From: a virus
IMG/VR virus record: IMGVR_UViG_3300025108_000015
Coordinates: 62,001-126,000 of that record
Length of the DNA: 64,000 nt
Reading direction: 5' to 3' (one strand)
Shown here: positions 9,357 through 16,875 of the stretch, piece by piece
How positions within the stretch are numbered: position 1 is the stretch's first letter
Layout: every line of letters starts with the position of its first letter
Translations under genes and position numbers: made by a program
Notes under the pieces: generated by a model
Seen by the model: the letters and a program-made list of their open reading frames with translations, nothing else
What the model was told of the DNA's origin: nothing
Databases searched by the model: none

Positions 9357-10436
9357 ATGAAAAAGTTATTGTTATTACTGATATTACCTCTTACAATGTC
9401 AGCACAAACTAAAGATGATAAATCAACACTTAGTGATTTCAAAAAGAATTTAAATAAAATTACTAAGTTTGCTACATTCTATGGTGCATATAATGGTAAT
9501 AATTCGATTTCGGATATTACCACATACTCAGTTACGGATGGGCTAAGTACGACAACAACTGTAACTCCTTACGATTACTCAGCAGTATTTGGATTGAGAA
9601 AGATTCAGAGATTTGGATATGAACCAAATATTCAGAATAGGTTTAAGAATGGTACTGAAAACTCATTCTCAGATGCAGCAACCATAGGAAGTAAATCACG
9701 TGGATTCGAGTATTTGTTCGAATTTGATTATAGAAGACAACAAGGTAAGCAGTTCTTAAATCAAGACCACTTTGTAAGATACATTGCAGACAACTATGTA
9801 TTTAAAGTAGAATACTTAGAGGATGGGTTTGCTGATATTGGTTATTTCGAGTCTTCAGAAAGACTTAGACATAAGTTCAATAGAAAGTTTTCAATTAATA
9901 TAGGTGCAATGCAACGTATCTCAGAACCATATGGATTCGACCCATTTGCCGATTGTATAAGACCTGATGGTAGTATCCCATGGATGAAAATAGCTACCGA
10001 TATGGGGTACAATTGGAATACATTGGGGTTGGGTGATGTTTATACAAATCCTAATGGTGAAATAGTAGCTAATAGTACCGCAGTATTCGAAGAAGTGGTT
10101 GTACCACAAATACTTTCAGAGTATGCTAATAACCAAAGAAATCAGTTACCTAACAAATGGGAACACTCATTGGTATTAGGATTTGATTATTACAAATACT
10201 CTAAAAACTTTTGGTTACACTCGTGGGCAAACTTGTTACCATATCACCTTGACTTAGACGATGATTATAGTTACCATAAATTTCACAATGGGCAATGGAT
10301 AGATTATTCAGGTGGACTAATTCTTGGATACCGATTCAATAAGTCATTGGGTATATTTACTGAAGGTAGATATCATCAATATTGGAATCGTAGTTGGTAT
10401 GAATTCTCAACTGGTATAAACTTTATTATATTATAA
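9357..10436 (+). CDS. Exported protein, possible outer-membrane beta-barrel
   Basis: 359 aa starting one base after the T9SS gene stop. The signal peptide is KKLLLLLILPLTMSAQ. The C-terminal half has alternating strands, including WEHSLVLGFDYYKY, YSGGLILGYRFNKSLGIFTEGRY and a final strand ending FSTGINFIIL, typical of barrel proteins. The middle is rich in aromatic and charged residues. No named family recognised. Its coupling to the T9SS protein suggests the two act together at the host envelope. Confidence 0.7.
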   Translation: MKKLLLLLILPLTMSAQTKDDKSTLSDFKKNLNKITKFATFYGAYNGNNSISDITTYSVTDGLSTTTTVTPYDYSAVFGLRKIQRFGYEPNIQNRFKNGTENSFSDAATIGSKSRGFEYLFEFDYRRQQGKQFLNQDHFVRYIADNYVFKVEYLEDGFADIGYFESSERLRHKFNRKFSINIGAMQRISEPYGFDPFADCIRPDGSIPWMKIATDMGYNWNTLGLGDVYTNPNGEIVANSTAVFEEVVVPQILSEYANNQRNQLPNKWEHSLVLGFDYYKYSKNFWLHSWANLLPYHLDLDDDYSYHKFHNGQWIDYSGGLILGYRFNKSLGIFTEGRYHQYWNRSWYEFSTGINFIIL

Positions 10437-10440
10437 TATC

Positions 10441-10674
10441 ATGAAAAACTTTAAAAAAAATATTGGAACATTATTATTGACTATCATAGTAATACTCCAC
10501 ATAATATTCATACATTTAAAGATATCAAGCGTAGAATCTAAGATTCCAACTGACTATGTACCAAGAATGGAATATGAATTAAAAGACCAAATGATTAGAC
10601 AATCGATAAATAATATTTTTGGTGATATTAGAGAAATACAAAAAGAACTTGAAAAAATAGAAGAGGGGAAGTAA
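10441..10674 (+). CDS. Single-pass membrane protein, paralogue A
   Basis: 77 aa with one N-terminal membrane segment (IGTLLLTIIVILHIIFIHL) and a charged helical tail containing PRMEYELKDQMIRQSI and IREIQKELEKIEEGK. The tail closely matches the next gene, so the two are tandem paralogues. Perhaps part of the lysis or envelope cassette. Function unknown. Confidence 0.65.
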   Translation: MKNFKKNIGTLLLTIIVILHIIFIHLKISSVESKIPTDYVPRMEYELKDQMIRQSINNIFGDIREIQKELEKIEEGK

Positions 10675-10677
10675 GTT

Positions 10678-10962
10678 ATGGCTAAGAAGTTAGATGAGGG
10701 AACTCAAATTACTTTAGATTTAAAAACAATAGGAATCATCTTATTCTTTGTTGCCACTGTCGTAGGTATGTGGTTTACATTACAATCTGACATAGAAGAT
10801 GCAAAAGAATTACCAATACCACCCGATCCAGAAGTAACACGGATGGAGTTCGATATGAAAGACCAGATGATTCGTAATACTATTCTTAATACACAAGGTG
10901 ATGTTACTGAGATAAAAGAGGACATGAAGCGTATAGAAGAAAAAATAGATGAGTTGAGGTAA
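10678..10962 (+). CDS. Single-pass membrane protein, paralogue B
   Basis: 94 aa, ATG in an AAGTTATG context. The membrane segment is IGIILFFVATVVGMWFTL, and the cytoplasmic or periplasmic coil contains VTRMEFDMKDQMIRNTI and VTEIKEDMKRIEEKIDEL, matching paralogue A in order and spacing. The shared MExxxKDQMIR block points to a common partner or to hetero-oligomer formation. Confidence 0.65.
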   Translation: MAKKLDEGTQITLDLKTIGIILFFVATVVGMWFTLQSDIEDAKELPIPPDPEVTRMEFDMKDQMIRNTILNTQGDVTEIKEDMKRIEEKIDELR

Positions 10963-10963
10963 C

Positions 10964-11293
10964 ATGAAAAAGATACTACTAATATTATCATTACTATTCA
11001 TTACAAATATATCAAAAGCTCAGATAGTTGTAATACACTTCAATGCTGCTTGGAACGAATCTAATTCAGTTAAGTGGGTAGATGGTTTAGAAGATTGTGA
11101 TATAGAACACGTTGATATCGCTAAAAAACCCAAACTACAAAAAGAATATCAAGTAGTAGTAGTACCTACTATTATAATACTTCAGTATGATGAAGTTAAA
11201 AAAAGATACCAAGCTGACTTGAGTTTTAAACTTAGTGCTACAAAAGAAGAAATACAAGATGCAATAGATGAACTTGTACTAAGTGGGTTTTAA
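10964..11293 (+). CDS. Exported thioredoxin-like protein lacking CxxC
   Basis: 109 aa with signal peptide KKILLILSLLFITNISKAQ. The remainder reads as a thioredoxin fold: strand IVVIHFNAAWN where WCGPC would follow, DCDIEHVDIAKKP, and VVVVPTIIIL with the conserved cis-proline. Both redox cysteines are absent, so it is probably a binding or chaperone-like periplasmic protein rather than an oxidoreductase. Confidence 0.65.
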   Translation: MKKILLILSLLFITNISKAQIVVIHFNAAWNESNSVKWVDGLEDCDIEHVDIAKKPKLQKEYQVVVVPTIIILQYDEVKKRYQADLSFKLSATKEEIQDAIDELVLSGF

Positions 11294-11303
11294 CATCGTT
11301 ACA

Positions 11304-11311
11304 TATTTATA
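11304..11311 (+). promoter_or_regulatory. TATTTATA late-type motif
   Basis: TATTTATA lies 21 nt upstream of ATG 11333 in an intergenic gap. The same octamer recurs before several other genes (see findings). Candidate recognition element for the phage sigma factor. Confidence 0.35.
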
Positions 11312-11332
11312 ATCAATAAGGAGTTACATTAC

Positions 11333-11578
11333 ATGAAAACAATTTGGAGAAAGATTATGGCTTTTAAAGACATTTTTAAAGATGACAACGATGTAAACGA
11401 GAAAAATGTAATAGGATTTCTATCATTTGCAGTAATGGTAATATTCGCAGCTGCCGATTTAATTACTGGTTACTTAGGTAAAGATTTGGTAGTTCAAGAA
11501 TTCATATACAACTCATTTGTGTTTATAACACTTGGTTGTTTTGGCATCGCAGGCTTAGAAAAGTTTGCTAAAAAATAG
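11333..11578 (+). CDS. Two-pass membrane protein, holin candidate
   Basis: 81 aa from ATG 11333 (AAGGAG upstream); ATG 11357, preceded by GGAGAAAG, is an equally good start giving 73 aa, and such dual starts are common in holins. Two hydrophobic helices are present: VIGFLSFAVMVIFAAADLITG and FIYNSFVFITLGCFGIAG. It could be the membrane pore that releases the amidase at 5467. The holin call rests on topology only. Confidence 0.6.
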   Translation: MKTIWRKIMAFKDIFKDDNDVNEKNVIGFLSFAVMVIFAAADLITGYLGKDLVVQEFIYNSFVFITLGCFGIAGLEKFAKK

Positions 11579-11584
11579 TAAAAA

Positions 11585-12229
11585 GTGAAACTTAGTGATA
11601 TAATAGAACTCAAGTCAATGGGGTACTCCGATGAGATTGACCCTAAACACTTGAAGGTGATGAAGGAAACTCCATCTATGTTGGCTGACTTTGAATGGAA
11701 GCAATTCGCAGGTCAACCACCACATGGTAATGATAATTCCAAAACGAAGATGGAACTCCACCAACTTGCTAAACTCCCTATGGATAACTCATTCGTAAAA
11801 GAAATGGATGATATATCTAAAGTATTCAAAGACTATTGTAATACAGTAGATATCGATTACCCAAAAGGATTAGTGGATATATTGATTGACGATTCTCGTA
11901 TTTTCATAACTAAACTTAAATACTTATATAATAGACCACGACCCAAACAATTGGCAAAACACCCAATGGTGAATGTCCCAATGAAGGATACTGAGTTGGA
12001 CTCTATGAATACTCCCTCATATCCAAGCGGACACTCAACTCAAGGTGTGTTAATTGGTTTGGTTTTGAGTGATATGTATCCGGACCATCAACACAATTTA
12101 ATGGACTTAGCAAAAGACATATCATACTCACGAAATGTGGGAAGAGCACACTACCCATCAGACTCAAAGTTTGGTGAAAAGCTTGGTAACGAAATGTTTA
12201 AGTATTTAAAAAAAGTGAAACTAATATAA
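11585..12229 (+). CDS. PAP2-type acid phosphatase
   Basis: 214 aa with a GTG start. The three phosphatase signatures are present: Kx6RP as K110...R117-P118, PSGHS at 147-151, and SRx5HxxxD as S182-R183...H189...D193. It hydrolyses phosphomonoesters or lipid pyrophosphates. No signal peptide or membrane helices are visible, so it resembles soluble class A enzymes more than membrane PAP2 proteins. The last base overlaps the next ATG. Confidence 0.85.
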   Translation: MKLSDIIELKSMGYSDEIDPKHLKVMKETPSMLADFEWKQFAGQPPHGNDNSKTKMELHQLAKLPMDNSFVKEMDDISKVFKDYCNTVDIDYPKGLVDILIDDSRIFITKLKYLYNRPRPKQLAKHPMVNVPMKDTELDSMNTPSYPSGHSTQGVLIGLVLSDMYPDHQHNLMDLAKDISYSRNVGRAHYPSDSKFGEKLGNEMFKYLKKVKLI

Positions 12230-13317
12230 TGTCACTATACAAACAACATATGGGTGTTCGAATTGCCGAAGGTATTGACCTTGATATGATGAAGCTCATC
12301 AACAAGGCTATGAAGCAAATGCCCGGCTCTCCAAAGCAAAAGAAGACTATTGCACAACTAAATAAGTTGAGAAAATCTGCCGGACTTGAACCACTCAAAG
12401 AAGATATCAAAATACCAATTAAAGTGGGTGATACTGTTTTAGGTGGTAAATTCAAGAACAAGAGAATTGTAGTAAAGTCAATCGGTAAGAATGAAAAAGG
12501 TGATATCACAATCAATGGTAGACCACTCCTAAAGTATCGTATTATAGATAAGGTAGAAGAATCCGTACTAGCTGATAAGATTGAGTGTGACAATTGTGGT
12601 TCGACTTGGATGAAGAAAGATGGTGGTGATGACTTATACATTTGTCATAAGTGTGGTCACGACAATCAGAAATACGACAAAGCAGATAAGAGTTATAAAC
12701 GACTCAATGTAGGTGAATCATCTATCAACGAGTTTGGTGGTACTTTGTTTCATTTAGTTGGATTTGATTCAAACAACAAACCAGTTCAAAAGATAATCAA
12801 AAGGGTATCCGACTCCTTTATGAAGGATGTTGCCAAGTATGGTTCTGAAAAACTATTCAAAAGTGGTAAGAATGTCGAGTATGTAAAGATATACTACGAC
12901 AAGAACCATTTGGTAACTGTAAAAGATGGTGGTAGAAAAATAGTCAAAGAAAAGAGTTGGGGTAAGTTACCAATCAACGAAATCCCAATGGGAGACCTTC
13001 AGAAGATTGACCAATTCGCAGATAAGAAACTCAATCCAGTAGATGTAGTTCTAACTGACAAACATTTCTTTGATAGATTGAACGACCCCCGTAATGGTAA
13101 AGAGATATCACAAGCAGAACTCATAGGGTTCTTTAAACGATTGAGTAAGAAGAAGAAAGAGTTTGTTGAGTTTTTAAATCAGTATAACTCATTGGTGGCT
13201 GTGGATGATAGAACAAATCTTAACATTCCATTTATGAAGCAGGCAAACAAGGCAATCGCAAAAACAGTGATGCGTAAAAAAGATTTCAAATCTTCCGACA
13301 AAAAGTTGGATATTTAA
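12229..13317 (+). CDS. Zinc-ribbon protein with C-terminal HxxxRxxDPRN domain
   Basis: 362 aa. Around residue 123 a zinc ribbon is formed by CDNCGSTW and YICHKCGHDN, embedded in an acidic DGGDDLY linker. The C-terminal 90 residues begin TDKHFFDRLNDPRNGKEIS and end KTVMRKKDFKSSDKKLDI; this block looks like a small phage domain, perhaps nuclease-like, but I cannot name it. The remainder is charged. It sits among presumed virion-cargo genes and overlaps the PAP2 gene by one base. Confidence 0.6.
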   Translation: MSLYKQHMGVRIAEGIDLDMMKLINKAMKQMPGSPKQKKTIAQLNKLRKSAGLEPLKEDIKIPIKVGDTVLGGKFKNKRIVVKSIGKNEKGDITINGRPLLKYRIIDKVEESVLADKIECDNCGSTWMKKDGGDDLYICHKCGHDNQKYDKADKSYKRLNVGESSINEFGGTLFHLVGFDSNNKPVQKIIKRVSDSFMKDVAKYGSEKLFKSGKNVEYVKIYYDKNHLVTVKDGGRKIVKEKSWGKLPINEIPMGDLQKIDQFADKKLNPVDVVLTDKHFFDRLNDPRNGKEISQAELIGFFKRLSKKKKEFVEFLNQYNSLVAVDDRTNLNIPFMKQANKAIAKTVMRKKDFKSSDKKLDI

Positions 13318-13336
13318 TAAATTATTCGTATATTAG
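13306..13336 (+). promoter_or_regulatory. Host-type promoter
   Basis: TTG at 13306-13308, a 20-nt spacer and TATATTAG at 13329-13336. ATG 13339 follows two bases later, so the transcript is predicted to be leaderless. The TTG lies inside the end of the preceding gene. Confidence 0.6.
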
Positions 13337-13338
13337 TA

Positions 13339-14103
13339 ATGAAATTAAAACAACTCATATTAGAAGGAATGTACGATAAACTCACGGGTGAAATCAATAA
13401 AGACGTATTCAAAACTATCAAGAATGCTATTAAGGGTAGTGGTACTCAAGAGAAGCCAAAGAAGTTTAAAGGGTATGATGTTCGTAAAGACCCAATGCCA
13501 ATGGTAGGTACAATGCAAAACCTATTTCAAGGTGAAAATAGAACATTATATGTTGGTGACTACACTGATAAAGTTAGTGGTGTTAGTGTTGAGGTTGAAC
13601 TCAAGCTCGCAGTAACTGAGGATGGTGTAGAGCCAGGTAAGTTCTTTATAGATGGTTCAGCTGAAGCTGATGAGGATTTCCCATCGTTGGAAGTAAATAT
13701 TGGTATTCATTCCGATGATGTTAATGGTAGTGTATTTTCAAAGATACAGCCAGTACTCAGAGATTTAGTAAGACATGAGATAGAACACCTAACACATGGC
13801 AAGGGTTCCGGCGCAGAGAAGTCTGGTAAGAGGATGAGAGGTGATACTGCGATGAGACGAAAGATTCGGTCTAATCCTAAATTGTATTACAAATACTTCT
13901 TACTACCAAAAGAGGTAGATGCAAACATCCACGGATTGTACTCTAAAGCAAAGACAATGAAACAACCCTACCAAAAAGTGGTTGATGATTACTTAGACTC
14001 GTTGGTTGATGATGATGTAATCACAATTGAGAAGAGAAAAGAAATTTATAAGAAGTGGAAGAAACGAATCCCAAAGATTGGTGGACTCCCTAAATTGAAG
14101 TAA
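13339..14103 (+). CDS. HExxH zinc metalloprotease-like protein
   Basis: 254 aa. The zinc motif HEIEH at residues 146-150 follows an amphipathic helix (IQPVLRDLVR), with further acidic and His residues at VDANIHG. The N terminus MKLKQLILEGMYDKLTGEI resembles leader segments I recall from other marine phage proteins, possibly for capsid targeting. It may be a packaged protease acting early in infection. The catalytic site is clear; the substrate is unknown. Confidence 0.7.
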   Translation: MKLKQLILEGMYDKLTGEINKDVFKTIKNAIKGSGTQEKPKKFKGYDVRKDPMPMVGTMQNLFQGENRTLYVGDYTDKVSGVSVEVELKLAVTEDGVEPGKFFIDGSAEADEDFPSLEVNIGIHSDDVNGSVFSKIQPVLRDLVRHEIEHLTHGKGSGAEKSGKRMRGDTAMRRKIRSNPKLYYKYFLLPKEVDANIHGLYSKAKTMKQPYQKVVDDYLDSLVDDDVITIEKRKEIYKKWKKRIPKIGGLPKLK

Positions 14104-14104
14104 T

Positions 14105-14674
14105 ATGGCTAAAGTATTAAGAGTTTTTGACTTTGATGACACACTTGCAACAACAGTGTCGTACATCTATGTAAAACACAAAGATGGGACTAAGACCACA
14201 CTATCGCCAGAGGAATATGCAAAGTATACCGAAAAATCTGGTGACGAGTATGACTTTAGTGACTTCAATCGTATGTTGAACAAACCACAAGTTATTAAGA
14301 AGAACTTCAAACTACTCCAGCGTATGTTAAAGAACCCTTCTAAGAAGGTAACAATCTTAACTGCACGTAAGTTAGGTTTCCCTATACGAAAGTTCTTTAA
14401 AGACGAGTATGGGATGGATGTATATCCAGTAGCACTCGCATCTAACAATCCAAAGGACAAAGCAGATTGGATTGAAAAACATATCAAAAAAGGATATACT
14501 GACATCGCATTTATGGATGACTCCATTAAGAATGTAAGAGCAGTGGGTAATCTACAAAAGAAATATCCAAATGTCAGAGTTAAGTCAGTACTCGCAGTAG
14601 AACATCTCAGTTCTAATGAAAAGACTGAATTAATAGAAAATTACCTATCTAACACATTCTTAGATATCATATAG
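14105..14674 (+). CDS. HAD-superfamily phosphatase
   Basis: 189 aa. Motif I is DFDDTL (nucleophile D9, general acid D11), motif II is ILTARK (T86), motif III lysine lies near NPKDKADW and motif IV is MDDS (D138, D139). The set is complete for a small HAD hydrolase acting on a phosphorylated metabolite, nucleotide or polynucleotide 3' end. It starts one base after the upstream stop and shares an operon with the HExxH protein. Confidence 0.85.
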   Translation: MAKVLRVFDFDDTLATTVSYIYVKHKDGTKTTLSPEEYAKYTEKSGDEYDFSDFNRMLNKPQVIKKNFKLLQRMLKNPSKKVTILTARKLGFPIRKFFKDEYGMDVYPVALASNNPKDKADWIEKHIKKGYTDIAFMDDSIKNVRAVGNLQKKYPNVRVKSVLAVEHLSSNEKTELIENYLSNTFLDII

Positions 14675-14676
14675 AC

Positions 14677-14684
14677 TATTTATA
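14677..14684 (+). promoter_or_regulatory. TATTTATA late-type motif
   Basis: GACTATTTATAA occurs in the 45-nt gap before ATG 14720. It matches the octamer seen before 50627, 43988 and 11333. Confidence 0.4.
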
Positions 14685-14719
14685 ACCATAAGTTACTTAA
14701 TTCAATTAGGACTACGTAA

Positions 14720-15097
14720 ATGGCTAATACGCAAAAAGATATACTTAAAGAAATTCTTGTAGAAATTGCTGAAATGAAGGGTAAGTTACCAAATGGTGAA
14801 CTTAAACGTATGGAAGTGAGTATTAACGAGATGAAAGAAGATTATTCAGACTTAAAGACTGATGTATCTGATATAAAATTTACACTCTTAAATCCTGAAG
14901 ATGGTGTAATAGTACGTGTCAATAAAAACACGGTATATAGATATGACCGCGAAGACAAACAAGAGTACTATGATGGCGTACTAACCGAATTTGAAAAAAT
15001 GAAAGATTGGAAGGATGGTGTTACCAAAGCTCTATGGATTTTATTTGGTTCAATGATAGGTGTACTCGGATACATTATAAAATCCAACTTTATGTGA
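14720..15097 (+). CDS. Coiled-coil protein with C-terminal membrane anchor
   Basis: 125 aa. Residues 1-60 are heptad-rich (ISINEMKEDYSDLKTDVSD type), followed by DRED-rich polar sequence and a C-terminal hydrophobic segment ALWILFGSMIGVLGYII. This resembles the architecture of XhlA/hemolysin-like accessory lysis proteins of other phages. Likely an inner-membrane anchored oligomer; lysis role inferred. Confidence 0.6.
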   Translation: MANTQKDILKEILVEIAEMKGKLPNGELKRMEVSINEMKEDYSDLKTDVSDIKFTLLNPEDGVIVRVNKNTVYRYDREDKQEYYDGVLTEFEKMKDWKDGVTKALWILFGSMIGVLGYIIKSNFM

Positions 15098-15117
15098 TTT
15101 ACTAACTTTCTTAAAAC

Positions 15118-15125
15118 TATTTATG
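15118..15125 (+). promoter_or_regulatory. TATTTATG late-type motif
   Basis: ACTATTTATGA lies six bases upstream of ATG 15131, a one-base variant of the TATTTATA octamer. Confidence 0.3.
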
Positions 15126-15130
15126 ATTAT

Positions 15131-15337
15131 ATGATTAACTACGAACAATCGGCAATAGACGAAGTATATGATATTATACTATACAATCCGGACGTTCATA
15201 GTGAAATGAAGTTAAACATAGTAGATAACCTACTTGAGTATTACACTAATATCGAAGAATATGAAAAGTGTAAAAACTTACAAGAGTTACGGTTAGTTAT
15301 GGAGAGAGAAAATGAATCTAATAATAAAAAGACTTAG
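15131..15337 (+). CDS. Small acidic protein, unknown function
   Basis: 68 aa, mostly helical (EVYDIILYNPDVHSEMKLNI, then LLEYYTNIEEYEKC). No domain recognised. It overlaps the next gene by 26 nt and heads a run leading to the ClpS-like gene. Confidence 0.55.
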   Translation: MINYEQSAIDEVYDIILYNPDVHSEMKLNIVDNLLEYYTNIEEYEKCKNLQELRLVMERENESNNKKT

Positions 15338-15500
15338 TAGTGAAGTACAAAGTTTAGATGGCAATACATTGATGTATGTTCAGACTGAAGGTGGTACTAA
15401 CATAAGAGCCGAAGTTTGTACCGAACAAGAGGTTTCAAACTATATTTACATACTAAAATCAGACTACGATATAAAACAAGTTATATATTTTGACCTTTAA
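15312..15500 (+). CDS. Small protein, unknown function
   Basis: 62 aa, overlapping both neighbours: 26 nt with the upstream gene and one base with the ClpS-like gene. It begins MNLIIKRLSSEVQSLDGN and ends DIKQVIYFDL. Predicted mixed strand and helix; nothing recognised. Confidence 0.5.
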   Translation: MNLIIKRLSSEVQSLDGNTLMYVQTEGGTNIRAEVCTEQEVSNYIYILKSDYDIKQVIYFDL

Positions 15501-15739
15501 TGGATTCCCGACTATATTTATTAAATGATGATATCCACTCGTTTGAAGACGTAGTGTTTGTTTTAAAACGTTACTTAGGTTATTCAGACTTACATGGAGC
15601 ATCTATTGCTGAATTAGTACATAGAACTGGTAAGTGTGAAATAAAGATAGGTGAGTTCTCTACATTAGAACTTGTCAAAGAAGCTTTAGTAAAAGAAGGT
15701 TATAACGTAAGATTGGAAAATGATTATGAAGGATACTAA
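15500..15739 (+). CDS. clpS: ClpS-like protease adaptor
   Basis: 79 aa, near-complete for the ClpS core. LLNDDIHSFEDVVFVLKRYL gives the NDD motif (9-11) that contacts the N-degron amino group, and ELVHRTGKCEIKIGEFSTLE gives the conserved HxxGK segment (H41). The GKCxxKxGEFxxLE pattern matches Bacteroidota ClpS rather than proteobacterial ClpS. It would deliver N-degron substrates to host ClpA/ClpC with ClpP; the phage also carries a ClpP-like gene at 54542. Start ATG 15500 overlaps the upstream stop as TAATG. Confidence 0.82.
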   Translation: MDSRLYLLNDDIHSFEDVVFVLKRYLGYSDLHGASIAELVHRTGKCEIKIGEFSTLELVKEALVKEGYNVRLENDYEGY

Positions 15740-15926
15740 ATCCCAAGGATTGGGTGATACAATTGCAAAAATAACATCTGCTACTAAATTAGACAAGTTA
15801 GCAGAATCAATTGCTGATGCAGTTGGTGTGGATGATTGTGGGTGTAAATCGAGACAATCCAAGCTAAATAGAATGTTTCCATACAAAACTGGTAGAGACC
15901 CTAAAAACTTTCCAACAAAGGACTAA
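15720..15926 (+). CDS. Small Cys-containing phage protein
   Basis: 68 aa, overlapping ClpS by 20 nt (ATG 15726 would give 66 aa). GLGDTIAKITSATKLDKLAESI is a glycine-bounded helix, and DDCGCKSRQSKLNRMFPYK holds a CGC pair in basic context. I recall similar CGC...LN..FP proteins in other Bacteroidota phages. Function unknown. Confidence 0.55.
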   Translation: MIMKDTKSQGLGDTIAKITSATKLDKLAESIADAVGVDDCGCKSRQSKLNRMFPYKTGRDPKNFPTKD

Positions 15927-15927
15927 T

Positions 15928-16857
15928 ATGAATTTGATTAATAAGTTGATAAAGGAAGTAATCACCGAGGAACAACTCGATGAGAAACTCATTACATATA
16001 ACAATAGAAAACCATATGGTCAAGTAGTATTCTTGGCAGGTGGTGCTGGAAGTGGTAAGGGATTTGCCAGTTCCAACTTCTTAGACTCAGCTGGATTTAA
16101 AGTTCGTGATGTCGATGAAATGAAAAAACAACTCCAAGTCTTAAATAGAATGGGTAAACTCACAGTTTCAGATATCCTAAAAAAGTATGGTAAAAAGATA
16201 AAACCAAAGGATATGGAGATTGTTAACAAGGTATTTAACACCGAATTGCCAAGGGGTGGTAAACAAACTCTTCGTAATCTTAATCTAAAAGATCCAGACC
16301 ACGTGGCAACACTACATTATTTGGTAAAGGCCATGGGTATTAAAGATAAGTCTTTAGAGAATATGTTGGCTGCTACAAACAATCCAGAGACACTTCCTAA
16401 CATTATGTTTGATATCACGGCAAAAGATTTAAGTGATATTACTGATGTACTTCCTTTATTGAAAAAAGCAGGTTATGATTCTAAGAACATTCACTTGACT
16501 TGGGTTCTTACAAATTATGTAACAGCAATGGAAAACAATAAAAATAGAGAACGTATGGTACCTGAAGATATTCTTCTAAAAACACATGAAGGTGCTTCAA
16601 ATACAGTTTGGTCATTAGTTACACGAGCACTACCAAAAGGAATGAATGGTAGAGTTGACGTTATCCTAAACAACCCACAACATACTGTATTCTATACGGA
16701 TGGGGATGGTAAGACCATTAAAGGTGGTGTTAAGGGTTTCCTTTCACTTCCAGTCAAAAAAGCAGGTGGTTCAATCTTACCAGAAAAAGTTTGGAAAAGC
16801 AAACTATTTGATTGGATAAAAGATAACGCTCCTGAAGTCATTTCTAAAAATATGTAA
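15928..16857 (+). CDS. P-loop kinase of zeta-toxin type
   Basis: 309 aa. The Walker A motif GGAGSGKG spans 38-45 after strand GQVVFLA, followed by VRDVDEMKKQ at the position of substrate-binding acids. Later segments (IHLTWVLTNYVTAMENNKNRERM) match the lid/arginine region of zeta-toxin or polynucleotide-kinase-like proteins. It presumably phosphorylates a small molecule or nucleic acid. The N terminus MNLINKLIKEVITEEQ looks like a detachable amphipathic leader similar in style to that at 13339. Confidence 0.7.
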   Translation: MNLINKLIKEVITEEQLDEKLITYNNRKPYGQVVFLAGGAGSGKGFASSNFLDSAGFKVRDVDEMKKQLQVLNRMGKLTVSDILKKYGKKIKPKDMEIVNKVFNTELPRGGKQTLRNLNLKDPDHVATLHYLVKAMGIKDKSLENMLAATNNPETLPNIMFDITAKDLSDITDVLPLLKKAGYDSKNIHLTWVLTNYVTAMENNKNRERMVPEDILLKTHEGASNTVWSLVTRALPKGMNGRVDVILNNPQHTVFYTDGDGKTIKGGVKGFLSLPVKKAGGSILPEKVWKSKLFDWIKDNAPEVISKNM

Positions 16858-16875
16858 TAAAACTAAAAATAAGTT

